From Heterohyrax brucei (Eukaryota > Chordata > Mammalia > Hyracoidea > Procaviidae), in the NCBI GenBank assembly GCA_028571685.1, contig CM053164.1, forward strand, positions 42,706,501 through 42,770,500: a stretch of DNA of 64,000 nucleotides. The letters are read 5' to 3'. The notes under the pieces are model-generated. The model had not been told where the DNA came from. It saw nothing but the letters and a program-made list of their open reading frames with translations, and made no database searches. Of this stretch, positions 34,201 through 45,938 are shown piece after piece. Position 1 is the first letter of the stretch. Every line of letters starts with the position of its first letter. The position numbers and the translations under genes were made by a program.

Positions 34201-34450
34201 AGCCAAGTACAACCTTAAGTATGCCCCAACTGAGTTTAGAGATGATCTAAAGAACGGATTTGATGTGTTGAACACTGATGACCAGAGACCAAATGATTAG
34301 TGGAATAACATTGAAGACACCATATATGAAGAAAGCAAGAAGTCATTGAAAAGACAGGAGAGAAACTAAAGTCCAAATTAGACATCAGAAGAGGCTATGA
34401 AATTTGTTCTTGAACATCAGACAGCTAAAGGATGATACAGGATAGACAAA
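31228..34450. mobile_element. RTE LINE with inverted 5' half (probable twin-priming product)
   Basis: 31228-33103 is the 3' half on the minus strand, from the TTGTTGTTGTTACATGCC tail through YADD-type RT sequence to the middle of the ORF. 33104-34450 is the 5' half on the plus strand. It starts with the RTE 5' UTR (CTGTCAGGGCTTGTGTGTTG) and runs through the endonuclease region (ITGK, FCKISDFLIANTLF, KQWIYTW). The two halves together span about a full RTE (3.2 kb) and overlap only slightly in the middle. Confidence 0.85.
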
Positions 34451-34489
34451 AAAGTAATAAAAACCAAAGTCCCTTAGTGACTGACTTTC

Positions 34490-34960
34490 TGGATTTTCAC
34501 TGTTAGAAACAATGCTGCATTAATATCTATGGGTTAAAGTCCCTAGAAGTGCAGTTGTTGGATATTTACATTTTTAATGTTGACAGATGTTGTAAGGTTG
34601 ACCTTCAAAAAGGTTCTGTCTGTGTACATTCCCGCCAGCCATTTGAGAGTCCATTTTCTCAAACCCTTACCAAACTGAGTATTATTAGTCTTTATTTTAT
34701 TTTAGGTGAATAGGTGAGAAGTGGCTTTCCATTATTTCTATTTCTTTAATCATTGAAACAACTTAACATTCTTTTTCAGATTTCCTTTTGGGTTATTGGC
34801 CTTTTTGTCATTTATCCTCTCTTTTTTTCCTCATTGATTTTTAAGAACCTTTTGTTCATTACATAAATTAGGTCTTTATTTTTATATGTAATTTGGCAAC
34901 TTCTTGAATTATCTCTTCAAATGATGAAAATTATTTTAACTACTTGCCTACTTGCCTTTT
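34490..34960 (-). mobile_element. old L1 ORF2 3' fragment, minus strand
   Basis: The sequence TTTTCACTGTTAGAAACAAT, then the AAGTGGCTTTCCATTATTTC and TTGGGTTATTGGCCTTTTTG blocks, is the decayed reverse complement of an old L1 ORF2 end. It stops about 50 bases before exon 6. Confidence 0.6.
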
Positions 34961-35011
34961 TTCTTTTTAAAAGAATCTAATCTCATTATCGTTAATTTTA
35001 TCCACCTGTAG

Positions 35012-35172
35012 TATCTCGGAAAAGGAAAGCCAAGAACTGGGAAGATGAAGACTTTTATGACAGTGATGATGACACATTCCTTGATCGGACTGGCCTGGTG
35101 GAGAAGAAACGCCTCAATCGAATGAAGAAGGCTGGAAAGATTGATGAGAAACCAGAGACCTTTGAATCATTG
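35012..35172 (+). CDS. SLC4A1AP: SLC4A1AP coding exon 6: basic/acidic linker
   Basis: The acceptor is cacctgtag|TATCTC and the donor TCATTG|gtaagt. It completes Val395 and encodes 396-448. A basic cluster, SRKRKAK at 396-402, is a plausible nuclear localisation signal. It is followed by the acidic stretch EDEDFYDSDDDTF and then the basic, helix-prone EKKRLNRMKKAGK. The exon ends in phase 0 at TTTGAATCATTG. It directly follows the dsRNA-binding-like module. The NLS role is inferred from composition. Confidence 0.95.
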
Positions 35173-35933
35173 GTAAGTTTTATGTATAGAGGTAGTAAAT
35201 ACCATCGTCATTATCTCGCCAACAAGGGTCTGCCTAGAATCTGGGAATGAGGCTCAGATGAGTTTAATCTTTTTATAAAATAATGCATTGTCAAAATAAT
35301 TTTATGGTAACTGGAATTTTTAGAAAGGCACTATAATTGAAATCTGGGACCAAGTAACACTTAATGTGACCTTAAATATGTTGGCAGAGATCAATTACTC
35401 TTATCCATCCAGTTGGGTAATACTGGGCTTGCTGCTACATGTTTTCCTTTAGGTTAATGTTGATTCATTAATGAATGTCCATCATACATGATGTTAGTCA
35501 GACAAAGGAAAAGTTCCCAAATTGGGCCAGTCTGAGACAAAATTCACTTAGACTTAAGGTAGTCAAGAGGAGGCCATAGACTTCTGAGGAGTATAGTGTA
35601 GTAATAGTCTTAAACTTTTGAAATTATTATAAATTGGCATGTATGTATATTGTTTAGGACTTGAAACTTAAAACATTCCCAACATCAATCTTTTTGATTC
35701 ACCAGTGAAAAGTGCCTTGAGCTCTTTCTTTTGAATACAATTGTGTCTGAGTTTTATGCATTCACTCCATTTAATTCTGAACAAATAAAAAGTGTTAACT
35801 TTATAAGGAGCGTACTTAACTGGACTTCTGAGTTAATTCTCTAAAACTACTGAAAATAAGAGAAGAAAGGTAAGGTGATCATATTATGTAACAAGAAAGA
35901 TGTTTGTTGACCCTGTTAATTTGGGTGTTACAG
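35173..35933 (+). other. SLC4A1AP: SLC4A1AP intron 6
   Basis: This 761-base GT-AG intron contains nothing recognisable as a repeat or gene. The acceptor is gggtgttacag. Confidence 0.85.
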
Positions 35934-36003
35934 GTTGCAAAGTTAAATGATGCTGAAAGGGAACTCAGTGAAATTTCTGAAAGGCTGAAAGCTTCAAGCA
36001 AAG
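35934..36003 (+). CDS. SLC4A1AP: SLC4A1AP coding exon 7: coiled-coil segment
   Basis: The acceptor is ggtgttacag|GTTGCA and the donor AAAG|gtaaga. It encodes residues 449-471 plus one base: VAKLNDAERELSEISERLKA then SSK. The Leu/Ala/Ile spacing suggests an amphipathic helix or short coiled coil. Phases agree with exons 6 and 8. At 70 bases it is too short to detect by ORF length alone and is recognised from kanadaptin similarity and splice signals. Confidence 0.93.
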
Positions 36004-36384
36004 GTAAGACAGTGATCCATTCAGCGAATGCTTACTTAATTGAATACCTGCTAATATAGTGCCTTATGCTGGAGCTACATTGGTTAGCATGACAGATCAT
36101 ACAGAATATTGAGCCAGCAAACTGTTTTTAAGAAGAATCGTGCCATTTTAGAGCTTAACACAGCTTTCTAAATCATTTGGTTCAACCTCTTTAGTAGATG
36201 AGGGAAGTGAAGCCTATTGATGTGAAATGACTTTCTAAGATCTCCCTGCTGGAGCCTGTTTTCTTATTCTCAGTATTAGTGATCCTCTGTCCTGCTTGGC
36301 TAGTGACTCTTCTATAGAACATTTGGATAATTTAGAAATACCAGGTGCTGTCTTTTCAAACATGTGTTATCTTTTCTTGGGCAG
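36004..36384 (+). other. SLC4A1AP: SLC4A1AP intron 7
   Basis: This 381-base GT-AG intron contains no visible repeat. The acceptor is tcttttcttgggcag with a good pyrimidine tract. Confidence 0.85.
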
Positions 36385-36571
36385 CTCTATCCGAGTCACC
36401 ATCTCAAGATTCTTTAGATGCATTCATGTCAGAAATGAAATCGGGGAATGCATTAGATGGTGTGTCCCGGAAGAAACTTCACTTGAGAACCTTCGAACTG
36501 AGGAAAGAACAACAAAGACTTAGAGGGCTAATAAAAATTGTAAAGCCAGCAGAGATTCCAGAACTAAAAAA
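36385..36571 (+). CDS. SLC4A1AP: SLC4A1AP coding exon 8 (last exon in window)
   Basis: The acceptor is ttgggcag|CTCTAT and the donor AAAAAA|gtaagt. It completes Ala472 and encodes 473-533 plus two bases. The protein runs LSESPSQDSLDAFMSEMKSG, then VSRKKLHLRTFELRKEQQRL, a basic helical region, then KIVKPAEIPELKK. The SP/SQ-rich start is a likely phosphorylation site cluster. The exon ends in phase 2 and needs a downstream exon to complete a Lys codon. None was found, so the C-terminal third of kanadaptin lies beyond the window. Confidence 0.94.
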
Positions 36572-36604
36572 GTAAGTCAGTCTCAAATCCTATTGGGAAT
36601 TTTT

Positions 36605-37300
36605 TGTGCGTGTGTGTGTGTGCACTTAAGTAAAAGTTTACAGTGCAAGTGAATTTGCCATATACAATCCTGCACCCACAACACTAAGCAACTGTAGCTG
36701 CTTTCCCTACCTTGTGACAATACACTACTTCTTTCCACCAACTCCTGTCCTCTTGTCTCAACCCTTCCATCTTGTCACTGGACAGGAGCTACTCCAACAG
36801 CCTCATGAATATTTTTAAGTGGAGTAGCACACTGTTTGGCAACATCACTTTATGTCTTACAGTCCAGTGCAATCTTTGTCTGAAGAGTTGGCTTCTGTAC
36901 TGGTTTCAGTTCTGGGCTAGGAGAGACTCCAGGGGTCCTTAGGGGATGCTCCAGGCTGTCAGATCATCAAGTCTGGTCTTTATTTTAATAGAGTTCTACT
37001 TACACACGCCTCTTTTGCTCCCGCTATATCAGGGACTCTACATTTTGTTCCCTGTCAGGGCAGTCATGGGCATCATCTAGGTGGACATCACCTAGCTCTA
37101 GTCTCATGCTGATGTAGTCTCTGAATCATATGGTCCGTTCCATCTCCTGGACTTCTGTTTTCCTTATGTCTTTGTTGTCCCTCTGTTCTCTTCTGCCCCA
37201 GGTGGACTGGAATCAATTGATGCTATTTAGATGGCAGCTTGTTAGCTTTAAAGACCCCAGATGCGACTCACAAAAGTGGGATGTAAAATGCTTTCTTCTT
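36605..37300 (-). mobile_element. old L1 3' UTR, minus strand, with GT microsatellite at its edge
   Basis: A short (GT)n (36605-36622) is followed by reversed L1 3' UTR (CTTAAGTAAAAGTTTACAGT, CAGCCTCATGAATATTTTTA, TCTTACAGTCCAGTGCAATC). The subfamily is older than the one that follows. Confidence 0.55.
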
Positions 37301-38979
37301 TTTCAGTTGTAATGGAGTGAAAGTGTATAATCCAAGTTAAATTTGCATACCTGCCTAACTGCAGCTCCTTCTGCTCTCCTTACCCAGTGACAACACAGTC
37401 CTGCTTTCTGTTCTATACACGTTATATCCTCTTAACAATTTTCTGTCCCCTCCTCTCCACTCTCTCCTCCCCTTGTAGTAAGAGGCCAGTAGGACATCAT
37501 CCTATAGATGCATAAAACCATAAAGTGCACACACAGTATTTACGGTCACATTGTGTCCCCAAGTCCAATCCATTCCTGTCCAAAGAGTTGACCCCAATAA
37601 TGATTTATGATCAGGGGCAGCAGCAGGTCTAAGGAGCCATTCTCCCAGGCCTTCAGACCATCAGTGGCAGTCTTGGGGAGGTGCACCGCCTTTTTTCTCG
37701 TGTTGCCACTGAGACTCAACATTGTGTGCCCCATCGTGGTTGTCATTGGTGGTGGCCAGGCACCATCTGGTTCTTCTGGTCACATGTTGATACAGTCACC
37801 CATTCACATGGGTCCTTCTGTCTTTTGGGCTCTTTTTCCCTCTTGTGTTTGTTCTTCCTTGGTGGTCGTCTGTTCCAGCTGAGTTGGGACCATTTGGTGT
37901 GTCTCAAATGACAAGTTGCTAGCTTTTAAGACTCCAGATGCCACTCACCAATATGGGGTATGAAAGACTCTCTTAGCAATAGGCTATTTATGCCAATTGG
38001 CCTTGATGTCCCCTGAGAGCATGGTCCCCGAACCCCTACCCCTGTTACTCTATCCTTGCAATATTGGCTTAAGATTAGAAGAGTATTCAGTTTATGTTGA
38101 AGTCTAGTTAAGTTGATCTTCTTTGTCTTCTTTTTAATGTGTGCTGTCTCTGCTTTCACCTAACCAAATTTCTGTCAGCTACCTAATCTATGACCAGCCT
38201 TCTCCATCCCTCCTCTACCTTTCAGCCATCAAAGGTCTTTTCTTCTGTACGTGAGTCTGTTTTTAGGTCCTTATAGTAGGAGTCTCATACAGTATTTGTC
38301 CATGTGCTGCTGACTGGTTTCATTCAGCAGAATGTCTTCCAATTGAAACCAGGTTATGAGATGCTTTGTAAAATCATCATTGTTCTGTATCATTGCATAG
38401 TGTTCCATTGAGTGTATATGCTATGGTTTGTTTATCCATTCATCTGTTGTTGGACATCTGGGTTGATTCATCTTTTTGCTATTGTGGATTGTGCTGCAGT
38501 AAGCATTCATGTGCATTTATCTGTTCCTGTGACTGCCCTTGATTCTGTAGGATATATTCCAAACAGTGGGATTACTGGGTCAAATGGTGTATCTATTTCC
38601 AGCTTTTTGAAGAAGTGCCAGATTTCTTTCCAAGGAGGTTGTACTATTTTACAATCCTGCCAGCAGTGTAGGAGAGTTCCAAATTCTCCACAGCTTCTCC
38701 AACATTTGTTGTTTTGTGTTTTTTAGATCATGGCCAACCTTGTTGGGGTGAGATGGTATCTCATTGTAGTTTTGATTTGGATTTCTTTAATAGCTACTGA
38801 TTGTCAGCATTTCCTCATGTGTCTTTTGGCTGCCTGGTTGTCCTCTTTGCCCAGCACTTAACTGGGTTATTTACACTTTTTTTGTTGACATTTTGCAGTA
38901 CCTTGAAGATTATGGAGATCAGATGTGAATCTGACATATAGTTGCCAAATATTTTTTCCCATTCTATAGGTGGTCTTTT

Positions 38980-39515
38980 TTTTGTTTGTTTTTTATTTAA
39001 CATGACTGAGTGAAAATGTACATTTCCGTATAAATTTACATGCCCACCTATATGCAGCTTCCACTGCTCTCCCTGTCCAGTGACAGCACACTGTTCCTCT
39101 CTGCTCCATACATGTCTCATCCTCCCAACAGCCTCCTTTCTGCTCCTCTCCACCCACTCTCCTTCCTCCAGCCAGAGGTCAGCAGGATGATATCCTATAG
39201 ATGTATAGAGCCATAAAGTGCAACCAATATGTGGTCACTCTGCATTGCCAAGTCCAGTCCATTCCTGTCCAAAGAGTGGACCTTTGTTATGATTTATGGG
39301 TAAGGGCAGCATCAGGGCTGGGGGCCATGCTCTCAGGGGAACCCTGAAACCACTGGACCATCAGTTGAGGTCTTTTAGTGGAAATCTCAGGATGCACCCC
39401 TTTTTATTCTTGTGTTGCCAGTGAGACTCAACCTAGTGAGCTCCATTGTGGCTATCACTGGTGGTGGCCGGTCACCATCTGGTTCTTCCGGTCCCAAGTC
39501 GGTGAAGGCATCCAC
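38980..39515 (-). mobile_element. nested 5'-truncated L1 3' UTR, minus strand
   Basis: The inserted 3' UTR begins in a T-rich tail and ends before CTCTGTAGG. Flanks at 38963-38979 and 39516-39532 (TCTATAGGTGGTCTTTT / TCTGTAGGTAGTCTTTT) match at 15 of 17 bases, a target-site duplication. The host L1 ORF2 resumes at 39533. Confidence 0.85.
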
Positions 39516-42500
39516 TCTGTAGGTAGTCTTTTAATTCTTTTGATAGAGTCTTTGGATGAGCAAAAGTGTTTGATTCTTAGTAGTTCCCATTTATCTGCTT
39601 TCTCTTCTGTTGATCATGTTTTGTTTGTCAGATTTTCAAGTCTAAGTCGTGTATTAAAACTTCCATTGTTGACCCTGTTTTTTCTTAAATGATCTTTATC
39701 ATTTTAGGTTTGATATTTAGGTGTTTGATCCAATTTGATTTGTTTTTTATGTTGAGTATGAGATATGCATCTTGCTTCAATGTTTTGCACATTGCTATCC
39801 AATTTGGCCAATACTGTTTGTTAAAGAGACAGTTTTTACCCCAGTTTAGAATCTTAGGGCCTTTCTCCAATATCAGCTGTTCATAGGAGAATGGTGGCAT
39901 CTCTGGGGTCTCAACTCTGTTCCATTGGTCTATATGTCTCTTTTTGTACCAGTACAAGACTGCTTTGACTCCTGTGGCAGTGTAATAGGTTCTAAAGTTG
40001 GGTAGTGAGAGTCCTCACACAGTGTTCTTCTTCAGTAGTGCTTTGCTTATCTGGTATTTCTTCCCTTTCTAAACAAGGGTTAGTGATTTGGTTCTCCATC
40101 ACATTAAAAAAATGACACTGAGATTTGTACTGAAATTGCATTATACATGTAGATCACTTTGGGTAAAATAGACATTTTCACAATGTTAAGTCTTCCTATC
40201 CATGAGCAAGGTAGATTTCTACACTTACGTAAGTCTCTTTTGGTTTCTTGCAGTAAGGTCGTGTAGTTCTCTTTGTATAGGTCTCATATTTCTCTAGTTA
40301 GATTTATTTGTAGGTATTTTATCTTCTTGGGGGCTATAGTAAATGGACTGATTTGGTGATTTCTTCTTTGATTGTCTCTTTGCTGGTATAAAGGAATCCT
40401 ACTGATTTACTTATGTTTATCTTATATCCTGATACTTTGCTGAACTCTTCTGTTAGTTTGAGTGGTTTACTTATTGATTCTTTAGGATTCTCTGTGTGTG
40501 CAATCATATCATCTGCAAGCAGGGAGGTTTTTACTTCTTCTTTGACAGCGCAGATGCCCTTTATTTCTTGGTCTTGTCTAATTGTTCTGGCCAGAACTTG
40601 TAGTACAGTGTTGAATAGAAGTGGTTAGTGTGGGCATCCTTGTACAGTTCCTGTTCTCAAGGAGAAATCTTTCAGTCTGTCTCCGGGATGATGTAGGTGG
40701 TTGGTTTTGTGTAGACGCACCTTATTGCATTGAGGAATTTGCCTTCTGTTCCTATTTTGCTAGAGTTTTTAGCATGAATAGGTGTTGGGCTTTATCAAAT
40801 GCCTTTTTTGCATCAGTTGACAAACTCAGGTGATTGTAATCTTTTGTGTTACTTATGTGGTTGATCACATTAATTGTTTTTCTGATATAGAACCAGCCTT
40901 GCATCCCAGGTTTGAATCCAGTTTGGTCATGATGAATTCTTTTTTGATATGTTGTTGTATTCTGTTGGCAAGGATTTTGGTGAAGATTTGTGCATCTAGA
41001 TTCATGAGTAATACTGGTCTGTAATTTTTCTTTTTTGTGGGATCTTTTCCCTGGCTTTGGTTTCAGGGTTATGCTGGCTTCATAGAATGAATCTGGGAGT
41101 ATTCCATCCCTGTCTGTGCTGTGAAATAGTCTCAGTAGCATTGGAGTTAAGTCTTCTCTATAAGTGTGGTAGGCTTCTCAGGTGAAGCCATCTGGACCAG
41201 GACTTTTTTTTGGTTGGTAGTTTTTTTGATGACTTTTGAAATCTCTTCCTTTGTGATGGGTTTATTCAGTTGTATTTCTCCTTATGATAATTTTGGTAGG
41301 TGATAATGAATCTAGAAATTTGTCCATTTCCTCTATGTTATCAAATGTGCTAGAGTACAGTCTTTCATAGCATTCTGTTATCCTTTTGATTTCACTTTGG
41401 TCTGTTGTGACATGCCCCATCTCATTTCTTATTTGGGTTATTTCTTTCCTCTCCTGTTTTTCTTTAGTGAGTTTAGCCAATGCTTTGTTGATTTCTGTTG
41501 ATCTTTTCAAAAAACCAGCTTTTAGTTTTTCAGATTTTTCAGTTGTTCTCTGTTCTCTAATTCATTTAGTTCTGCTCTAATGTTTACTATCTGTTTTCTT
41601 CTGGTACCTCAGGGGTTCCTCTGTTGCTCTTTGTACTTGTTCAAGCTGTAGGGTTAATTCTTTGGTTTGGGTCCTTTCTTCCTTCTGGATATGTACATTT
41701 ATAGAGACAAACTGACCTGTGAGCACTGCTTTGGCTGTATCCCATAGGTTCTGGTAGGATGTGATTTCTTTCTCATTTGAGTCTGTAAATTTCTTTATTT
41801 TGTCCTTAATTTCTTGTATAACCCATGGCTTTTTGAGCAAAGTGTTGTTCAGTTTCCATGAGTTCAAATTTCTATCTATGTTTTTTCTGCTATTAATTTA
41901 GACTTCTATGGCTTTATGGTCTGAGAAGATACTTTGCCATAATTCAGTGGTTTGGATTTTGTTTGTTGAGACTTGCTTTATGTCCTAACACATGATGTAT
42001 TGTGGAAAACATTCCATGTGCATTGGAGAAGAAGGTGTACTTATCTGTTGATGGATAACAAGTTCTGTGTATGTTGATGAGGTTTGGTTGGTTAATTGTC
42101 ACAATAAAATCTTCTGTGTCTTCACTGAGCTTAGTATCTAGATGATCTGTTCATTACTGAAAGTGGCGTGTTGAAGTGTCCCACTTTCATTGTGGAGTGA
42201 TCTATCTCATTTTTCAGTGTAGTCAGTGTTTGTTCAGTGTATTTAGATACTGTGGTATTGGTGCCTAAATATTTAATCTTATTACGTCCTTCTTGTGTAT
42301 TGAACGTTTCAGCAGTAGTGACTGTTCTTGTCCATGATGGTGGATTTTACATTAAAATCTATTTTATTTGAAATTAGTATTGTCACACCTGCTCTTCTTC
42401 GTATATTGTTAGCTTGGCATATATTATTCCATCCTTTAATTTTCAGTTTGTTCATATCTTTTAAGTCTAAGGAATGTTTCTTATAAGCAATATATAGAGG

Positions 42501-43411
42501 GGTCATGTCTTGATCCACGATGTCACATGTTGTCTCTTTACTGGAACATTCACACTGTTTACATTCAGTGTAATTATTGATAGGTATGTGTTCAGTGCTG
42601 TCATTTTGATGTATTTGTTTTTGTGTTGGTGTTTACTCTCTTGCTCTTAATATTCTGTTCTGGGTCATTCTTTATGGGTTGACTTATCATCTTTATCAGC
42701 GTTGGTTTTGTGTTTGTTGAGACTCCTGTATTATATTTCTTCTTTTGATATGTTGCATTCTTATTTTGCTTTGCCGCTGTCCCTATGATCCCCTTAATAT
42801 TCTAAGTTTAAACCCAGTTTTCACTTCTGCCTATCTTGTTAGCTTTGTCTCCATCTGAAAGAACTAGAAATGCTGTAGTATATCCTTTTTAATGTGATGG
42901 TATCTTAGTTTTCATGATATGAACACTGGTCCACTTCTTTTGGTGTTGTTAGTATGATTGAGTTTTGTGCCTTCCCTAACTGAGTAGGTTTCTGGATGTT
43001 GTGTCCTGCACTACCTCATTAAATATACACTTAATGATTTTGTTGTTCTAAGCAAAGAGCTTCTTTCAGTATTTCTCGTAGTTTTGGTTTGGTTTTTACA
43101 AAGTCTCTAAGCTTCTGTTTATCTACAAATGTCTTAATTTCATCTTCATATTTGAAAGGCAGCTTTGCAGCAATGTAATTCCAGGTTGGAAATTTTTCTT
43201 CTTTAGTGCTTTGAATGTGTCGTCCCACTGCCCCCCTGCCAACTTCATTTCTGCCAAGAAGTCACATGAAGGCATACAGGGCTTTCCTCTGAATGTTAGG
43301 TTTGCTTTGAGTCTCACTGCCTTTAACAGTTTCTGCTTATGTTTCATTTTGTTAAGTTTGATTATAATATGGGGTCTAGCTTTTGTGGCATTTGATACAT
43401 GTCTTGGGTAT

Positions 43412-43912
43412 TGTCATGGTTGGAATTGTGTCCCCCAAAAAATGTGTGCAGCCACGTGGCTGGGATATGGTTCCCAGTATCTTGGGACTGTCCTCCATTG
43501 TGTGGTTTTGTTAACCTGGATGTTAAAGGATTAGGGTGGGGCTGTGAATTCCTGCTGTGGGGGGAGTTTCCCTGGAGTATGGCTTGCCCCACCCTTAATG
43601 CTTTTAGCTTGCAAGGAATAAAAGGAAAAAGAAACAAAGGACAATTGGAGAACCTTGCTACCATCAAGCAAGCAGCACCGGGAGCAGAGCGCGTCCTTCA
43701 GACCAGAGGTTCTCGCGTGAGGACGCTCCCTGGACAAAGACTGATGCAATACCGGACTTTCCTCCAGAGCCGACAAGGGGAAAGTCTTTCCCTGGAGCGG
43801 ACCCCCTGAATATGGACTTGCAACCTACCGGACTGTGTAAGAAAAAATCTTTCTTTGTTAAAGCCATCCACTCTGTGGTATTTCTGTTAGAGCAGCCTAG
43901 CTGACTAAAACA
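43412..43912 (+). mobile_element. solo LTR, ERVL-MaLR type, perfect target duplication
   Basis: The 501-base element runs from TGTCATGGTTGGAATTGTG to CTGACTAAAACA, with GAATAAAAGG near 43616 and a purine-rich 3' part. The flanks are GGTAT on both sides (43407-43411 and 43913-43917). It sits inside L1 ORF1. No retroviral gene is present. Confidence 0.9.
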
Positions 43913-45209
43913 GGTATCTATGTTCTCCTTCATATTTTCAAGGAAGTTTTCTGTCAGCAACTCAACAGTAATATTCTCTGTGTTTTCAGCTATCCCTTCC
44001 TGTTCAGGAACTCCAGTTAATCATAGATTATTCCTTTTCATAGAGTCCCACATACTTCTTAATGTTTCTTCATTTTTCTTATTTCTTTTCTTTGATTTCT
44101 CCTCATAAATGCTGGTGTCAGTAGCTCTGTCTTCAAGGTCACTGAGTCTAATTTCCGATTCACCAATTCTGTTCTTTTGGGTTTGAATTGGATTGTCTAA
44201 TTCTGTAATTTTGTTATTGATCTGTTGGATTTCAGAATGTTGATGTTCCATCAGTTTGAATAGCTTGCCTAATTTTTCATTTTGCTCTTCTGCATTTTAT
44301 TTAATTTCTAGGAGGGCTCTCTATATAATTCTTTTGTACTCAATGTTCGATAGTTTCAGAAAGTCTGAGTCTCGGTTTTTGAGTCTTCATTTTGTGAGTT
44401 TTTTGGAGCCATGATTTGTTGTTTCTTTAAATGCTTGGCAGTGGTTTTTTCCTGTCGGGACATTTAGAGGCTGTTTAGTTTCTCTGGTTTTGCCTCAACA
44501 GGAGCTATGGCGTAATTCTCAGAAGAGAGTTGGTCACCAGCCACCTCTTTGTACTCTAGTGACTGGCCCCAGGCTCTGCCTGCTGGCTGGCAAAGATTCC
44601 ACCCTACTTATGGAGTCACTGAAGTCTGTCATCCAACCCTATGGTGTGGGTCAGTAAAGGCTGGGAGAGATGCCATTGGGCTACACAGCAGTAATTTCTC
44701 TAGGCAGTCTTATTCTAAAAAGCTAACAGCTATCTGACCACTTCCAAAGTCAGTCAGGTTGCCGTGTGTGGCAGGCTTCTCCTTCTGGCTGCCCACGAAG
44801 GCACCTCTTTGGGTGTCCCTAGATGCTGTGGCATGGTTAAAAATAGGGAGGTGTGACTGTGCTCCTGTCATTGCCTGCTGGGAGTTATCCATAAGGCAGC
44901 ACTGTCCTAAACATAGCCTTTTGGCTGGGAAAGCACTCCCTGGACTGGCACTGCCTCCCATCCTGGGAATTAGCTCCTGCTGAGGCCTCTGGTTGGGTAG
45001 CTCCACCAACCAGCCAAACAAGATAGCATCCTGATCAAGCTACCTCTCATGCTACAAAACAGCCTAATCTGTGGCAGAGCTCTAAAAAGAGAGGTTTGAG
45101 GAGCTGTGGTACCCCAGTCTGCCACTGGACTCTCAAAACATGGCTATCCCACACATACCCTTGGCATTATGTGATGAAACAGCAGTATACCTCTGTGGTT
45201 CAGCTCCAA

Positions 45210-45552
45210 AAAAAACCACAACCCCAGTTTAATGATGAAAAAAGCACCAGACAAATACAAATTGAGGAACATCTGACAAAATAACAAACTAATACTCCTC
45301 AGAGCTGTCAAGGTCATCCAAAACCAGGAAAGTCTGAGAAAAATGTTACAGCTAAGAGGAGTCAAAGGAGACATGACCACTACATGTGATGTAGTATCCT
45401 GGGTGAGATCCTAAGAGCAGAAAAGGACAGTAGGTAAAAACTAAGGGAATCTGAATAAATGATTAACTTTAGTTAATAATAATGCATAAAGATTGATTCA
45501 TTAATTGTAACCAGTGTACTAACAGAAGATGTTTATAACAAGGAAAACTGAA
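45210..45552 (+). mobile_element. old L1 3' UTR-like fragment
   Basis: The sequence around CAAAACCAGGAAAGTCTGAG and GGAGACATGACCACTACATG, then TATCCTGGGTGAGATCC, resembles an ancient mammalian L1 3' end in plus orientation. Family and boundaries are uncertain. Confidence 0.45.
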
Positions 45553-45588
45553 TTTTTGTTGAGGATTTGCAGTACCTGGTAGATTAGA

Positions 45589-45757
45589 GGGAAACCCTGG
45601 TAACATAGTGGTTAAATGCTACAGCTGCTAACCAAAAGGTCAGGAGTTCAAATCCTCCAGGTGTTTCTTGGAAACTCAACAGGGCAGTTGTACTTTGTCC
45701 TGCAGAGTTGCTATGAGTCATAATTGTCTGGATGGCAGTGAGTTTGGTTATGGTTTG
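45589..45757 (+). mobile_element. AfroSINE inserted in host L1
   Basis: It runs from GGGAAACCCTGGTAACATAG to GGATGGCAGTGAGTTTGG. GTAGATTA occurs on both flanks, consistent with a short target duplication. Confidence 0.87.
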
Positions 45758-45938
45758 TAGATTATGGAGGTTAGATGCTGATTTGCCAACCAAATTTTTG
45801 GTTGCCCCCAATTTTTTCCCAATCTGTAAGTAGTTTTTTTATTCTCTTGCTGAAGTCTTTGAACAGCATGTAAGTGTTAGATTTTAGGGGCTACCATGTA
45901 TCTATTTTATTTTTTGGTATTTGTGCATTCTTAGTAAT

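Larger units (their letters stand above)
22523..35011 (+). other. SLC4A1AP: SLC4A1AP intron 5
   Basis: This 12.5-kb intron is dominated by RTE LINE copies at about 22916-26765, 28309-30028 and 31228-34450. It also carries a mariner element, a MaLR remnant, an L1 3' UTR piece (27121-27540), AfroSINEs and an old L1 fragment (34490-34960). Stretches 26766-27120, 27541-28308 and 30609-31160 have no recognisable gene. Confidence 0.85.
37310..45150 (-). mobile_element. near-complete L1 LINE, minus strand, with nested L1 and LTR insertions
   Basis: Minus-strand content from right to left is as follows. 5' UTR lies at about 44300-45150 (truncated relative to the copy at 45939). ORF1 is at 43031-44251, with a coiled coil (ITELDNPIQTQKNRIGESEI) and the C-terminal block TKPKLREILKEA. 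The ORF2 endonuclease is at about 41577-42518, RT at about 40410-41141 ([25 protein letters not shown]) and the C-terminus at about 38590-38850. The 3' UTR ends near 37310. ORFs are fragmented by stops and frameshifts. It is interrupted at 38980 and 43412. Confidence 0.85.

Noticed and set aside
33434-34250. Plus-strand ORFs with endonuclease-like protein sequence
   Set aside because: They belong to the 5' half of the inverted RTE element and have frameshifts between them, so they are not host genes.
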